DNA of 64,000 nucleotides from Cryobacterium sp. PAMC25264. Its GTDB lineage: Bacteria; Actinomycetota; Actinomycetes; Actinomycetales; Microbacteriaceae. The notes under the pieces were generated by a model. That model was not told where the DNA came from, ran no database searches, and worked only from the letters and a program-made list of their open reading frames with translations. Location of the stretch: the NCBI RefSeq assembly GCF_019443325.1, contig NZ_CP080383.1, forward strand, positions 124,001 to 188,000. The letters run 5' to 3'. The translations under genes were made by a program, and so were the position numbers. Shown piece by piece: positions 7,938 to 16,791 of the stretch (positions are counted from its first letter, which is position 1; each line of letters begins with the position of its first letter).

Positions 7938-9455
7938 ATGAAGCTCGAACTTCGCGGCATTACGAAGAGATTCGGTGCCCTGGTTGCCAATGACGACATC
8001 AACCTCACCATCGAGGAGGGCGAAATCCACGCCCTGCTCGGAGAGAACGGAGCAGGTAAGTCAACGCTGATGAACGTGCTCTACGGCCTGTACCGTGCCG
8101 AGGAGGGCGAGATCCTGCTCGACGGGGTCGCCCAACACTTCACCGGGCCCGGTGACGCCATGGCCGCCGGTATCGGAATGGTGCACCAGCACTTCATGCT
8201 CATCCCGGTGTTCACCGTCGCCGAGAACGTCATGCTCGGCCACGAGCAGACCAAGGTCGGCGGTCGCCTCGACCTGCCCGCCGCGCGCAAGCGGGTCCGC
8301 GAGATCTCCGACCGCTTCGGGTTCAACGTCGACCCCGATGCCCTCGTCGAAAATCTCCCTGTCGGTGTGCAGCAGCGGGTGGAGATCATCAAGGCGCTCT
8401 CCCGGGACGCGAAGGTGCTGGTCTTCGACGAGCCCACCGCGGTGCTCACCCCGCAGGAAACCGACGAGCTGATGAACATCATGCGCCAGCTCAAGGCCGC
8501 TGGGACCTCCATCGTCTTCATCACCCACAAACTGCGTGAGGTGCGCGAGGTCGCGGACCGCATCACGGTCATCCGTCTGGGCAAGGTCGTCGGCACCGCC
8601 TCACCCACCGCGAGCAACGAAGAACTCGCCACCCTGATGGTGGGCCGCGCCGTCGACCTCACCGTCGACAAGGCGCCCGCCACCCCGGGCGCCCCGGCAC
8701 TCGTGGTGACCAACCTCACCGTGATCGACCCGCTCGGCCAGATCCTCGTCAACGACGTCAGCTTCGACGTCAAGGTCGGCGAGATCCTCGCCATCGCCGG
8801 AGTGCAGGGCAACGGCCAGACCGAACTGACCGAGGCGTTGATGGGCCTGCAGGCCCGCGTGGTGGGGGAGATCACCCTCGACGGCAAGTCCCTCCGCGGC
8901 CACTCGGTGCGCCAGGTGCTCGACGCCGGTGTCGGCTTCGTGCCGGAGGACCGCACCAGGGACGGCCTGGTCGGCGCTTTCACCATCGCCGAGAATCTCA
9001 TGCTCGACCGCTCCAACAAGCTCCCGTTCGTCAAGCGGTTCAACGTGCAGTTGAGCTACCTCGCCGATTTCGCCCGAGCCAAGGTGAAGGAATTCGACGT
9101 GCGGTCGCAGGGCATCGAGACGCCCGTCGGCCGGCTCTCCGGCGGCAACCAGCAGAAGGTCGTGCTCGCCCGCGAACTCAGCCGCGACCTGCGCCTCTTC
9201 GTCGCGGCGCAGCCCACCCGCGGCCTCGACGTGGGTTCGATCGAATTCGTGCACGAACGCATCGTCGCGACCAGGGATGCCGGCACCCCGGTGATTGTGA
9301 TCTCGACCGAACTCGACGAGGTCGCCGCCCTCGCCGACCGCATCATGGTCATGTACAGCGGCCGCATTGTCGGCATCGTTCCCGGCGACACCCCCCGATC
9401 CGTTCTGGGTCTGATGATGGCGGGCGAAACCCCCGCAGAAGGAGCCGCAGCATGA
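7938..9455 (+). CDS. nucleoside ABC transporter ATP-binding protein (two ABC domains)
   Basis: A 505-residue energy-coupling subunit with two fused ABC domains, as in nucleoside and sugar importers of the RbsA/YufO type. Domain 1 has GENGAGKST (about 38-46) and [11 protein letters not shown], with a weakly conserved signature in NLPVGVQQR. Domain 2 has the loose Walker [11 protein letters not shown], a proper signature LSGGNQQKV, and [14 protein letters not shown], where the usual Asp-Glu of Walker B is replaced by Ala-Gln. One degenerate ATP site is normal for this family. Its last four bases overlap the start of the first permease gene (ATGA). Confidence 0.93.
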   Translation: MKLELRGITKRFGALVANDDINLTIEEGEIHALLGENGAGKSTLMNVLYGLYRAEEGEILLDGVAQHFTGPGDAMAAGIGMVHQHFMLIPVFTVAENVMLGHEQTKVGGRLDLPAARKRVREISDRFGFNVDPDALVENLPVGVQQRVEIIKALSRDAKVLVFDEPTAVLTPQETDELMNIMRQLKAAGTSIVFITHKLREVREVADRITVIRLGKVVGTASPTASNEELATLMVGRAVDLTVDKAPATPGAPALVVTNLTVIDPLGQILVNDVSFDVKVGEILAIAGVQGNGQTELTEALMGLQARVVGEITLDGKSLRGHSVRQVLDAGVGFVPEDRTRDGLVGAFTIAENLMLDRSNKLPFVKRFNVQLSYLADFARAKVKEFDVRSQGIETPVGRLSGGNQQKVVLARELSRDLRLFVAAQPTRGLDVGSIEFVHERIVATRDAGTPVIVISTELDEVAALADRIMVMYSGRIVGIVPGDTPRSVLGLMMAGETPAEGAAA

Positions 9456-10710
9456 GCGCCGCTCAGCAGCCCACCCCGACCCCGGCGCCCACCGAGCCCG
9501 CCGAACCGTCGCGCTGGCACAACATCTTCCGCGAGATCACCACGGGCAACGCGATCATCTCGGTGCTCGCCGTGGTCCTCGCTCTGCTCGTCGGCGCCGT
9601 GATGATCGCCTTCACCAACGACGCGGTGCAGGAAAGCGCCGGGTACTTCTTCTCCCGGCCCGGAGACCTCGTCGGCGCCGTCTGGAACTCGGTCTCGGGT
9701 GCCTACTCGGCGCTGTTCCAGGGATCGGTGTACAACTTCCGCCGCCCGAGCTTCGCCGACGGCATCAAGCCGCTCACGGAGACCTTCACCTACGCCACCC
9801 CGCTGATCGCGGCCGGCCTCGGGGTCGCGCTCGGTTTCCGAGTGGGCCTGTTCAACATCGGCGGCCGCGGCCAGATGCTCATCGCCGCGACCCTCGGCGG
9901 CTGGGTGGCGTTCGCTCTCGAGCTGCCCGCCGGCATCCACATGATCGCGGCCCTCGTGGCCGGCGTCCTCGGCGGCGCCCTCTGGGGCGGGCTGGTCGGC
10001 CTGCTCAAGGCACGCACCGGCGCGCACGAGGTGATCACCACGATCATGCTCAACTACGTGGCCTTCTACCTGGTCAGCTTCCTACTGCGTGACGGGTTCC
10101 TCAAGACGCCCGGCTCGAACAACCCCAAGAGCCCCGCCACCAAGGAGACCGCGGTGTTCTTCGACATCCTCGGCCCCAACTACAACCTGCACTTCGGGTT
10201 CATCCTGGTGATCGCCGCCACCTTCTTCGTCTGGTGGCTGCTCGGCCGCTCGAACCTGGGCTTCAAGTTCCGGGCCGTGGGCGAGAACCCCAACGCCGCT
10301 CGGGTGGCGGGCATCAGCGTGCAGCGCATGTACGTCTACGCCATGCTGTTCTCCGGTGGGCTCGTGGGCCTGGCCGGCATCAACCAGGTGCTCGGTACCA
10401 CCACCAGCGGCTTCGGCGCCGGCATCGACTCGGGGATCGGCTTCGACGCCATCACCGTGGCGCTGCTCGGCCGCTCCAAGCCGTGGGGGTCTTCGCCGCG
10501 GGCATCCTGTTCGGCGCTTTCAAGGCCGGCAGCTTCTCGATGCAGGCAGCCGAGGGTGTGCCCATCGACATCGTGCTCGTCGTGCAGTCGCTCATCGTGC
10601 TCTTCATCGCCGCGCCGCCGCTCGTGCGAGCGATCTTCCGGCTGCCGGCGCCCGGGGCGCCGCGCCGTAAACCGGTTCCCAACGTGACCCAGGAGGTGGT
10701 GGCGAAATGA
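9452..10710 (+). CDS. nucleoside ABC transporter permease 1, interrupted by an apparent one-base frameshift
   Basis: A membrane permease of the BmpC/YufP type with about eight hydrophobic helices. Family segments seen are [32 protein letters not shown] and [14 protein letters not shown]. Up to about residue 344 the frame is normal. At the G5 run 10485-10489 it shifts into a Ser/Arg/Pro-rich nonsense tail that stops at 10687. One extra G would restore a frame reading [19 protein letters not shown] and ending at 10710, where TGA overlaps the ATG of permease 2. The restored end is fully family-like, so I annotate the whole span. The cause is either a base-calling error, a real mutation or slippage. 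If real and not suppressed, the last helix and tail are lost. Confidence 0.85.
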
Positions 10711-12005
10711 GCACGATCGCTCCCGTGAACCAGCCCACTCAGCCGTCGGAGCCGCACGAGGGCCCCGCGACCACCGTCATCAAGAGTTGGAAGGTGCCGA
10801 TCATCCTCGGCGTCTTCACCGTGCTCGGGTTCCTGCTTCTGGTCGTCTTCGGCCGCTCCGGCACCAGCACCATGGTGCTCTCCACCTCCAGTGACCTGAT
10901 CCAGCTGCCGGATGTGCCGCTGCCCACGCTGCCCACCGGCATCGTCGTGACCGTGCTGCTGGCGCTCATCACCGGGCTCAGCGCCTGGATGGTGCAGACC
11001 CGCCGCAAGGTTCCGCTCTGGCTCATCTCGGTCTTCGCGTTCCTGCTCCTGCTCGGCTTCCTGGCCTGGGCATCCGCCGACGCGCGCATCCCCGTGCCCG
11101 GCCTGCTGTTCGGGTCGCTGAGCCTGGCCGTCCCGCTGATCTTCGGCGCCCTCGGCGGCGTCATCTCCGAGCGCGTCGGCGTGGTCAACGTGGCCATCGA
11201 GGGGCAGCTGCTCGCCGGCGCGTTCACCTCGGCCGTCGTCGCGTCGGTCACCCGGCAGCCGCTGCTGGGCCTCGTCGCGGCCATGGTGGCCGGCGTGCTG
11301 GTGTCGTTCGTGCTCGCCGCGTTCTCGATCAAGTACTTCGTCGACCAGGTCATCGTGGGTGTGGTGCTCAACGTGCTTGTCACCGGCGTGACCGGGTTCC
11401 TGTTCTCGCAGGTGCTGGCGCCCAACGCGGAGCTTTTGAACCAGCCGCCCAAGTTCGAGCGCATCAACATCCCGCTGCTCAGCGAGATCCCGATCATCGG
11501 GCCGGTCTTTTTCCGGCAGACGCTGATCGTGTACATCATGTACATCGCCGTCGCCCTGGTCTACTACGGCATCTTCCACACCCGGTGGGGCCTCCGCCTC
11601 CGCTCGGTGGGCGAGCACCCGCAGGCCGCCGACACCGTGGGCATCAACGTCACGGGCACCCGGTTCTGGAACGTCTCCCTCGCGGGAGCCGTGGCCGGTC
11701 TCGGTGGCGCGTACTTCACGCTCGGCTCGGTGGGCGCCTTCGGCAAGGAGATGACGGCCGGCGCCGGCTTCATCGCCCTCGCCGCGGTGATCTTCGGCCG
11801 CTGGGACCCGATCCGAGCCACCCTCGCGGCCCTGCTGTTCGGCTTCGCCAGCAACCTGCAGAACGTGCTGAGCATCATCGGTTCGCCGGTGCCCAGCGAG
11901 TTCATGCTGATGCTGCCCTACCTGGTCACCATCTTCGCCGTGGCCGGACTGGTGGGGAAGTCCCGAGGGCCGGCGGCATCCGGCAAACCGTACATCAAGT
12001 CGTGA
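10707..12005 (+). CDS. nucleoside ABC transporter permease 2
   Basis: A 432-residue permease, partner of the preceding one. After a 25-residue cytoplasmic N-terminus there are about ten hydrophobic segments. The family core is visible as GGVISERVGVVNVAIEGQLLAGAF, the conserved YFVDQVIVGVVLNVLVTGVT and RSVGEHPQAADTVGINV, and near the end GFIALAAVIFGRWDP. This is the YufQ/BmpD group, longer than its partner, with extra N-terminal helices. Its ATG overlaps the end of permease 1 if that frame is restored, and its TGA overlaps an alternative GTG of cdd, so the genes form one translationally linked operon. Confidence 0.93.
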   Translation: MSTIAPVNQPTQPSEPHEGPATTVIKSWKVPIILGVFTVLGFLLLVVFGRSGTSTMVLSTSSDLIQLPDVPLPTLPTGIVVTVLLALITGLSAWMVQTRRKVPLWLISVFAFLLLLGFLAWASADARIPVPGLLFGSLSLAVPLIFGALGGVISERVGVVNVAIEGQLLAGAFTSAVVASVTRQPLLGLVAAMVAGVLVSFVLAAFSIKYFVDQVIVGVVLNVLVTGVTGFLFSQVLAPNAELLNQPPKFERINIPLLSEIPIIGPVFFRQTLIVYIMYIAVALVYYGIFHTRWGLRLRSVGEHPQAADTVGINVTGTRFWNVSLAGAVAGLGGAYFTLGSVGAFGKEMTAGAGFIALAAVIFGRWDPIRATLAALLFGFASNLQNVLSIIGSPVPSEFMLMLPYLVTIFAVAGLVGKSRGPAASGKPYIKS

Positions 12006-12016
12006 CGGAGACTGTA

Positions 12017-12451
12017 GTGACTTCTGACCCCTCAACCCCCACGTCCGGCGACATCGACTGGGGCGAACTGCGCAGCGCGGCCGCCGAGGCGATGACCCAT
12101 GCCTACGTGCCGTACTCGAAGTTCCCGGTCGGTGCGGCGGCGCTCGTCACCGACGGCCGCATCATCAGCGGCTGTAACGTGGAGAACGCCTCGTACGGCC
12201 TCACTCTCTGCGCCGAGTGCGCGCTCGTGTCGGTGCTGCACCTCACCGGCGGCGGCCAGCTCGTCGCCTTCAGCTGCGTCGACGGCGACGGCAACACGCT
12301 GATGCCGTGCGGCCGCTGCCGCCAGCTGCTCTACGAACACTCAGCCCCTGGCATGCTGTTGGAGACCGTCTCCGGCGTGCGCACCATCGACCAGGTCCTG
12401 CCGGACGCCTTCGGGCCCCGCCAGCTCGCCGCCTATCGGGAAGACCACTAA
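12017..12451 (+). CDS. cdd: cytidine deaminase
   Basis: A 144-residue enzyme that deaminates cytidine and deoxycytidine to uridine and deoxyuridine. CNVENASYGLTLCAEC holds the catalytic Cys-Ala-Glu, and PCGRCRQ gives the other two zinc-binding cysteines of the tetrameric (all-Cys) class. I prefer the GTG at 12017 because CGGAG lies six bases upstream. A GTG at 12002 overlapping the permease stop would add five residues. It follows the transporter genes directly and ends adjacent to deoA, so imported pyrimidine nucleosides are processed by the same operon. Confidence 0.93.
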   Translation: MTSDPSTPTSGDIDWGELRSAAAEAMTHAYVPYSKFPVGAAALVTDGRIISGCNVENASYGLTLCAECALVSVLHLTGGGQLVAFSCVDGDGNTLMPCGRCRQLLYEHSAPGMLLETVSGVRTIDQVLPDAFGPRQLAAYREDH

Positions 12452-13765
12452 ATGAGCTCCACCGCCCGCTCCATCGAAGCCTTCGACGCCGTCGACCTGA
12501 TCCACGCCAAGCGTGACAAGGGTGAGCTCTCGACCCCCCAGATCGACTGGCTGATCGACGCGTACACCCGCGGTTACGTCGGCGACGAGCAGATGGCCGC
12601 CATGACCATGGCGATCTTCCTCAACGGCATGTCCCGCCGCGAGATCCGCGACATGACCATGGCCATGATCAACTCCGGCGAGCGGATGAGCTTCGCCGGC
12701 CTCGGCAAGCCGACCACCGACAAGCACTCCACCGGCGGCGTCGGCGACAAGATCACCCTGCCGCTGATGCCCCTCGTGGCCGTCTTCGGCGCCGCAGTGC
12801 CGCAGCTCTCCGGCCGTGGCCTCGGCCACACCGGAGGCACCCTGGACAAGCTCGAGTCCATCCCCGGCTGGCGCGCCAACCTCAGCAACGAGGAGATGTT
12901 CGCCCAGCTGCAGGATGTCGGCGGCGTCATCTGCGCCGCGGGCAGCGGCCTGGCCCCTGCCGACGGCAAGCTCTACGCCCTCCGCGACATCACCGGCACC
13001 GTCGAGGCGATCCCGCTGATCGCGTCGTCGATCATGTCCAAGAAGATCGCCGAGGGCACCAGCGCGCTGGTGCTCGACGTCAAGTTCGGCTCCGGCGCGT
13101 TCCTCAAGGACATCGAGCGCTCCCGCGAGCTGGCCCGCACCATGGTGGCGCTCGGCGAGGACGCCGGGGTGGCCACCTCCGCGCTGCTGACCAACATGAA
13201 CGTGCCGCTCGGCCTGGCCATCGGCAACGCCAACGAGGTGCGCGAATCCCTCGAGGTGCTCGCCGGCGGTGGCCCCGCCGATGTGGTCGAGCTCACCGTG
13301 GCCCTGGCCCGGGAGATGCTCACCCTGGCCGGCATCGTCGACGTCGACGTGGAGGCTGCCCTCAAGGACGGCCGCGCGATGGACAAGTGGAACGCGGTCA
13401 TCCGAGCGCAGGGCGGGGACCCGACCGCCGCGATGCCCGTGGCCAAGGAGACCCACACGGTGCTCGCGGATCGCGACGGGGTGCTCGTGGAGCAGCAGGC
13501 CCTCCCGTTCGGCATCGGCGCCTGGCGCCTGGGCGCCGGACGCGCCCGCAAGCAGGACCCGGTGCAGCACGCCGCCGGCATCGACCTGCACGCCAAGCCC
13601 GGCGACACCGTGCGGAAGGGCGAACCGCTCTTCACCCTTAGCGCCGACGAGCCGGAGCGCTTCGCGCGGGCCCTCGAGGCCGTCGAGGGCGCCTGGCGCA
13701 TCGGCGACCCCGGCGAGCCCGTCCTCGACGGCGGCCCCCTGATCGCCGAGCGCATCACCCGCTAG
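12452..13765 (+). CDS. deoA: thymidine phosphorylase
   Basis: A 437-residue pyrimidine-nucleoside phosphorylase that splits thymidine or deoxyuridine into base and deoxyribose-1-phosphate. DKHSTGGVGDKITLPLMP is the family signature for phosphate and sugar binding. SGRGLGHTGGTLDKLESIPGW and ASSIMSKKIAEGTSALVLDVKFGSGAFL are also diagnostic. The C-terminal domain (about 345-437) carries the usual AAGIDLHAKPGDTV strand. The ATG follows the cdd stop with no gap. A strong hairpin ends the operon about 60 bases downstream. Confidence 0.96.
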   Translation: MSSTARSIEAFDAVDLIHAKRDKGELSTPQIDWLIDAYTRGYVGDEQMAAMTMAIFLNGMSRREIRDMTMAMINSGERMSFAGLGKPTTDKHSTGGVGDKITLPLMPLVAVFGAAVPQLSGRGLGHTGGTLDKLESIPGWRANLSNEEMFAQLQDVGGVICAAGSGLAPADGKLYALRDITGTVEAIPLIASSIMSKKIAEGTSALVLDVKFGSGAFLKDIERSRELARTMVALGEDAGVATSALLTNMNVPLGLAIGNANEVRESLEVLAGGGPADVVELTVALAREMLTLAGIVDVDVEAALKDGRAMDKWNAVIRAQGGDPTAAMPVAKETHTVLADRDGVLVEQQALPFGIGAWRLGAGRARKQDPVQHAAGIDLHAKPGDTVRKGEPLFTLSADEPERFARALEAVEGAWRIGDPGEPVLDGGPLIAERITR

Positions 13766-13818
13766 CTGCGCCGCAGTCCCGCATCCGCGGGCGGCGCCTC
13801 ACGGCCTGCCGCCCGACG

Positions 13819-13859
13819 TGCCACTTGAGGCCCCTTCGCAGACCGCGAAGGGGCCTCAA
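13819..13859. repeat. palindromic repeat copy 1, also the likely deoA terminator
   Basis: TTGAGGCCCCTTCGC (13825-13839) pairs perfectly with 13845-13859 around an AGACC loop. The left end reads TGCCACTTGAGGCC, the same core found in three further palindromes around the nuclease gene. Here the outer right arm (GTGGCA) has decayed. The hairpin probably also terminates the transporter-cdd-deoA operon. Confidence 0.75.
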
Positions 13860-13886
13860 CCGTCATCTCACGCGCGACCACGGTAG

Positions 13887-13943
13887 TGAGTTGCCACTTG
13901 AGGCCGCTTCCGCCGTGGACAGTGGGCCTCAAGTGGCAAGTCA
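13887..13943. repeat. palindromic repeat copy 2
   Basis: A 19-base arm (13887-13905) starting TGAGTTGCCACTTGAGG is matched by its reverse complement at 13925-13943 with one mismatch, around a 19-base loop. The right arm overlaps the stop codon of the adjacent nuclease gene. Confidence 0.8.
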
Positions 13944-14858
13944 GTGTGCGCCGTAGTATGGGCGCCAGCCCCTGGAGCGCAGCGCGTCGTCCACACGAGC
14001 GAGGATCTCCGACGTTGGGGTGTCCTTCACGACGCGGATCACTCGCCAGCCGTCCGCCATCACGTCGTCGAGACGTTCCAGATCGCGGGCGTACTGCACG
14101 CTGTCCGTTCGATGGTGTTCGCCGTCATACTCGATCAGCACGCGGTAGCTCAGGTAGACGAGATCCCCGCGAACCCGCTTTCGGCCCGCACGCAAGGGCA
14201 GATAGATATTCGTCTCTGGTTCGGGGAATCCCGCCCGCAGGATGAGCAGCCGCAGCCGGGTCTCCTGCCGAGACTCCACCCGGGGGCGCACCCACACCAG
14301 AGCCTGCCGGAGGCGCTGGGTTCCTCGCTGTCCGAAACGGTGCGCGACGGCAGCCGTCAGGTCGATCAGTGCCGCCGGAGGGCGACGGGTGCCCAGAAGG
14401 AAGTCGCCGGCCGCGATGAGATCGTCCAGGCCGAGCGTGCTGGCGAGATCGCACCATGTCGTGACGGGTGAGGTGACGGCGAGCCCGTCGACAAGCGACC
14501 TATCTGGCCGGACACTGAACGTGTGGCCGACCACACCCTTCATTCGCGGCGCTCGTTCGGGCGCGACGACTCCGACGTGCAGGCGGGAATCCTGGGAGGC
14601 ACCCTGGGGAAGCGGAATTCCCAGCAGCTGTGCGGCCGTGATGTGGCTGAAGAAGTGGCCGGAAGGCATGCCCGCGGCGTAGGCCTGTGCGAGGCTGCTT
14701 CTCTCGCGTTCGCCGCCGACCAGAACTCGTACCCCGCGGAACGGTATCTCCAAGTCGTTGGCGCGCGTGCGCTTCGTGCTGACCCCGGCGGCGCGGGCAT
14801 CAGCCAGGGTGAAGCCGTTCGGGGCCAGGCGGCGGGGCAGTTCTGAGCGCTTGCGCAT
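13941..14858 (-). CDS. DUF559-like PD-(D/E)XK nuclease with winged-helix N-terminus
   Basis: A 305-residue protein. Residues about 1-60 (LAPNGFTLADARAAGVSTKRTRANDLEI, written here only as a landmark of the region, starts near residue 10) resemble the winged-helix head of AbiEi-like proteins. The middle is poorly characterised. The C-terminus (about 215-300) has RGDLVYLSYRVLIEYDGEHH followed by YARDLERLDDVMADGWRVIRV, matching the Vsr-like DUF559 endonuclease fold with Asp and E-x-D-G as likely metal ligands. Such genes are scattered in actinobacteria without a settled role. It lies opposite to and inside the nucleoside-salvage island, flanked by two palindromic repeats on each side. Another start at 14891 (ATG) with GGTGGA upstream would add 11 residues. 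Confidence 0.75.
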   Translation of the reverse strand: MRKRSELPRRLAPNGFTLADARAAGVSTKRTRANDLEIPFRGVRVLVGGERERSSLAQAYAAGMPSGHFFSHITAAQLLGIPLPQGASQDSRLHVGVVAPERAPRMKGVVGHTFSVRPDRSLVDGLAVTSPVTTWCDLASTLGLDDLIAAGDFLLGTRRPPAALIDLTAAVAHRFGQRGTQRLRQALVWVRPRVESRQETRLRLLILRAGFPEPETNIYLPLRAGRKRVRGDLVYLSYRVLIEYDGEHHRTDSVQYARDLERLDDVMADGWRVIRVVKDTPTSEILARVDDALRSRGWRPYYGAH

Positions 14859-14938
14859 GCGAACACCGTGGCAGATGTCGCCCGTGGGCATCACTAGTTA
14901 TCCACCGGTATCCCCCCCCGCTGCGTTGCAGCGGGCGG

Positions 14939-14995
14939 TGAGTTGCCACTTGAGGCCCATCATGAGCCGTCGAACGGGCGTCAAATGGCAACTCG
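14939..14995. repeat. palindromic repeat copy 3
   Basis: Left arm TGAGTTGCCACTTGAGGCCC (14939-14958) is matched at 14976-14995 by its reverse complement with three mismatches. It lies upstream of the nuclease gene and shares its core with copies 1 and 2. Confidence 0.75.
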
Positions 14996-15011
14996 GCAGA
15001 TCGCGCCGTGC

Positions 15012-15068
15012 CGAGTTGCCAGTTCAGGCCCGTTCGACGGCGCTGAGGGGGCGTCAAGTGGCAACTCA
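15012..15068. repeat. palindromic repeat copy 4
   Basis: The arm 15012-15031 begins CGAGTTGCCAGTTCAGG and pairs with 15049-15068 (GGGCGTCAAGTGGCAACTCA) with a few mismatches around a 17-base loop. It starts 73 bases after copy 3, much as copies 1 and 2 are 68 bases apart. Confidence 0.75.
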
Positions 15069-15145
15069 GATAGATGACGGGCACGGGCACAGGGGCGCGA
15101 GCGGGCGGATGTGGCGGCATCGGGGCGTACACAGCGGTGGGGCGA

Positions 15146-15151
15146 TAGATT
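15146..15151 (+). promoter_or_regulatory. leaderless -10 box for add
   Basis: TAGATT six bases before the GTG at 15158. This spacing supports that GTG as the true start rather than the ATG at 15185. Confidence 0.5.
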
Positions 15152-15157
15152 AGGGAG

Positions 15158-16279
15158 GTGAATACGAGCCCCGAGGAATACCTGATGCCCGGCAGCGGCG
15201 TGAGTATCAACGCACTGCCCAAAGTTTCGCTGCACGACCACCTCGACGGTGGTCTGCGGCCGGCCACGATCATCGAGCTCGCCGAGGCCATCGACCTCGA
15301 CCTGCCCGCCGACACCGAGACCGACCTGGCCGACTGGTTCACCGCCCAGGCCACTTCCGGGTCGCTGGTGGACTACCTCAAAACCTTCGACATCACCGTC
15401 GGCGTCATGCAGACCCACGACTCCCTCGCCCGCGTCGCCCGCGAGTTCGTCGAGGACCTCGCTCTGGACGGCGTGATCTATGGCGAGATTCGCTGGGCAC
15501 CCGAGCAGCACCTAACAGCAGGGCTCAGTCTGGATCAGGCCGTCGATGCCGTGCAGGAGGGCATTGAGGCCGGTATCGACCGTGTCGCCCAGGCCGGGCT
15601 GGTCATCAAGATCGGCCAGGTGATCACCGCGATGCGGCATGCCAAGCGTTCGCTCGAGGTCGCCGAACTCGCCGTGCGGCACCGGGACCTGGGCGTGGTG
15701 GGCTTCGACATCGCCGGCGCCGAGCAGGGTTTCCCCGCCGCCGACCACACCGAGGCGTTCGACTTCCTCGCCCGCAACCTGTTCCCGATCACCGTGCACG
15801 CCGGCGAGGCCGACGGCCTCGACAGCATCCGTGGCGCGCTCTTCGACGGCCGTGCCTTGCGCCTGGGCCATGGGGTGCGCCTGGCCGAAGACATCGAGAT
15901 CGGCCGCGAGGACCAGGACAACACCTACGTCACCCTCGGCCCGCTCGCCCAGTGGGTGCGCGACCGCGAGATCCCGCTCGAACTGAGCCCGTCGTCCAAC
16001 CTGCAGACCGGCGCCATCGCCGCCTGGGGCGATGACATGCTCGACCACCCGTTCGACCTGCTCTACCAGCTGGGCTTCCGCGTGACCGTGAACACCGACA
16101 ACCGTCTGATGAGCGGCACCTCGCTCAGCCGCGAGCTGGCGCTGTTGACGGATGCCTTCGGCTACGACCTCGACGACCTCGAAGCCCTGCAGCTCAACGC
16201 GGCATCGAGCGCGTTCCTGCCGCTCGAGGAGCGCGAAGAACTCGCGGATGCCATCGTCGACGGCTTCGCCAACGCCTGA
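15158..16279 (+). CDS. add: adenosine deaminase
   Basis: A 373-residue zinc enzyme that converts adenosine and deoxyadenosine to inosine. LPKVSLHDHLDGG gives the first two zinc-binding histidines, HAGEADG the catalytic region, LGHGVRLAEDIEI the next conserved His, and VTVNTDNRLMSGTSLSRE the last Asp zinc-ligand region, with TDN in place of the common TDD. WAPEQH is also typical. The length is normal. The GTG start has no usable ribosome site but sits six bases after a TANNNT box, so it may be leaderless. An in-frame ATG at 15185 with GAGGA upstream is the alternative. The product inosine feeds the phosphorylase at 19019-19852. Confidence 0.94.
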   Translation: MNTSPEEYLMPGSGVSINALPKVSLHDHLDGGLRPATIIELAEAIDLDLPADTETDLADWFTAQATSGSLVDYLKTFDITVGVMQTHDSLARVAREFVEDLALDGVIYGEIRWAPEQHLTAGLSLDQAVDAVQEGIEAGIDRVAQAGLVIKIGQVITAMRHAKRSLEVAELAVRHRDLGVVGFDIAGAEQGFPAADHTEAFDFLARNLFPITVHAGEADGLDSIRGALFDGRALRLGHGVRLAEDIEIGREDQDNTYVTLGPLAQWVRDREIPLELSPSSNLQTGAIAAWGDDMLDHPFDLLYQLGFRVTVNTDNRLMSGTSLSRELALLTDAFGYDLDDLEALQLNAASSAFLPLEEREELADAIVDGFANA

Positions 16280-16308
16280 CCCGGCCCACCCCAACCCCGA
16301 AAGCAGCC

Positions 16309-16791
16309 ATGTCGCTTCCCCCGCTTCCCCTCGACGCCATCGACGTCGGCCTGCACGTTCCCGACTGGCGTGCCGCGATCGGCGCCGCGGGAGCGGCGCT
16401 CGAGAGAAGCGGCTCCACCGCCCCGGGCTACACCGAGCGCATGGTGGGTGTGATCGAAGAGTTCGGCGCCTACGTGGTGATCGCGCCCGGGTTAGCCCTT
16501 GCGCACGCCAGGCCGGGGCCCGATGTGCTCACCGAGGGTCTGAGCGTGGTGACCTTGGCCGATCCCGTCGCGTTCGGGCATCCGCACAACGACCCGGTCA
16601 GCGTGGTACTCGGCCTGGCGGTGACCACGGGCGACGAGCACGTGCACTTCGTCGCGGAACTCGCCAACGTGTTCAACGATTCGAGCATCATCCCGGCACT
16701 AGCAGCGGCGCTGGACGCCGAAACCGTACGCTCACTTCTGGGCATTGCGGCACCAACAGGGCACGCAGCCACCGAAGAGGAGTCATCATGA
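16309..16791 (+). CDS. PTS EIIA component (mannitol/ascorbate type)
   Basis: A 160-residue cytoplasmic phosphocarrier of the PTS EIIA type-2 (fructose/mannitol/ascorbate) fold. YVVIAPGLALAHARPG contains His66, the expected phosphorylated residue, and HPHNDPVSVVLGLA is also conserved in the family. The start is an ATG with a modest GAAAG upstream, 29 bases after add. It overlaps the EIIB gene by four bases. No EIIC membrane gene follows, so either a distant EIIC completes it or the pair has a regulatory role. Confidence 0.9.
   Translation: MSLPPLPLDAIDVGLHVPDWRAAIGAAGAALERSGSTAPGYTERMVGVIEEFGAYVVIAPGLALAHARPGPDVLTEGLSVVTLADPVAFGHPHNDPVSVVLGLAVTTGDEHVHFVAELANVFNDSSIIPALAAALDAETVRSLLGIAAPTGHAATEEESS

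Noticed and set aside
10485..10489. Programmed frameshift signal
   Set aside because: Only a G5 run is present; there is no clear slippery heptamer, internal Shine-Dalgarno or stimulating hairpin, so a sequence error or mutation is simpler.
13819..15068. CRISPR array or insertion sequence around the nuclease gene
   Set aside because: The repeats are four imperfect palindromes with no spacer regularity; there is no transposase, no terminal repeat pair bounding one unit and no visible target duplication.
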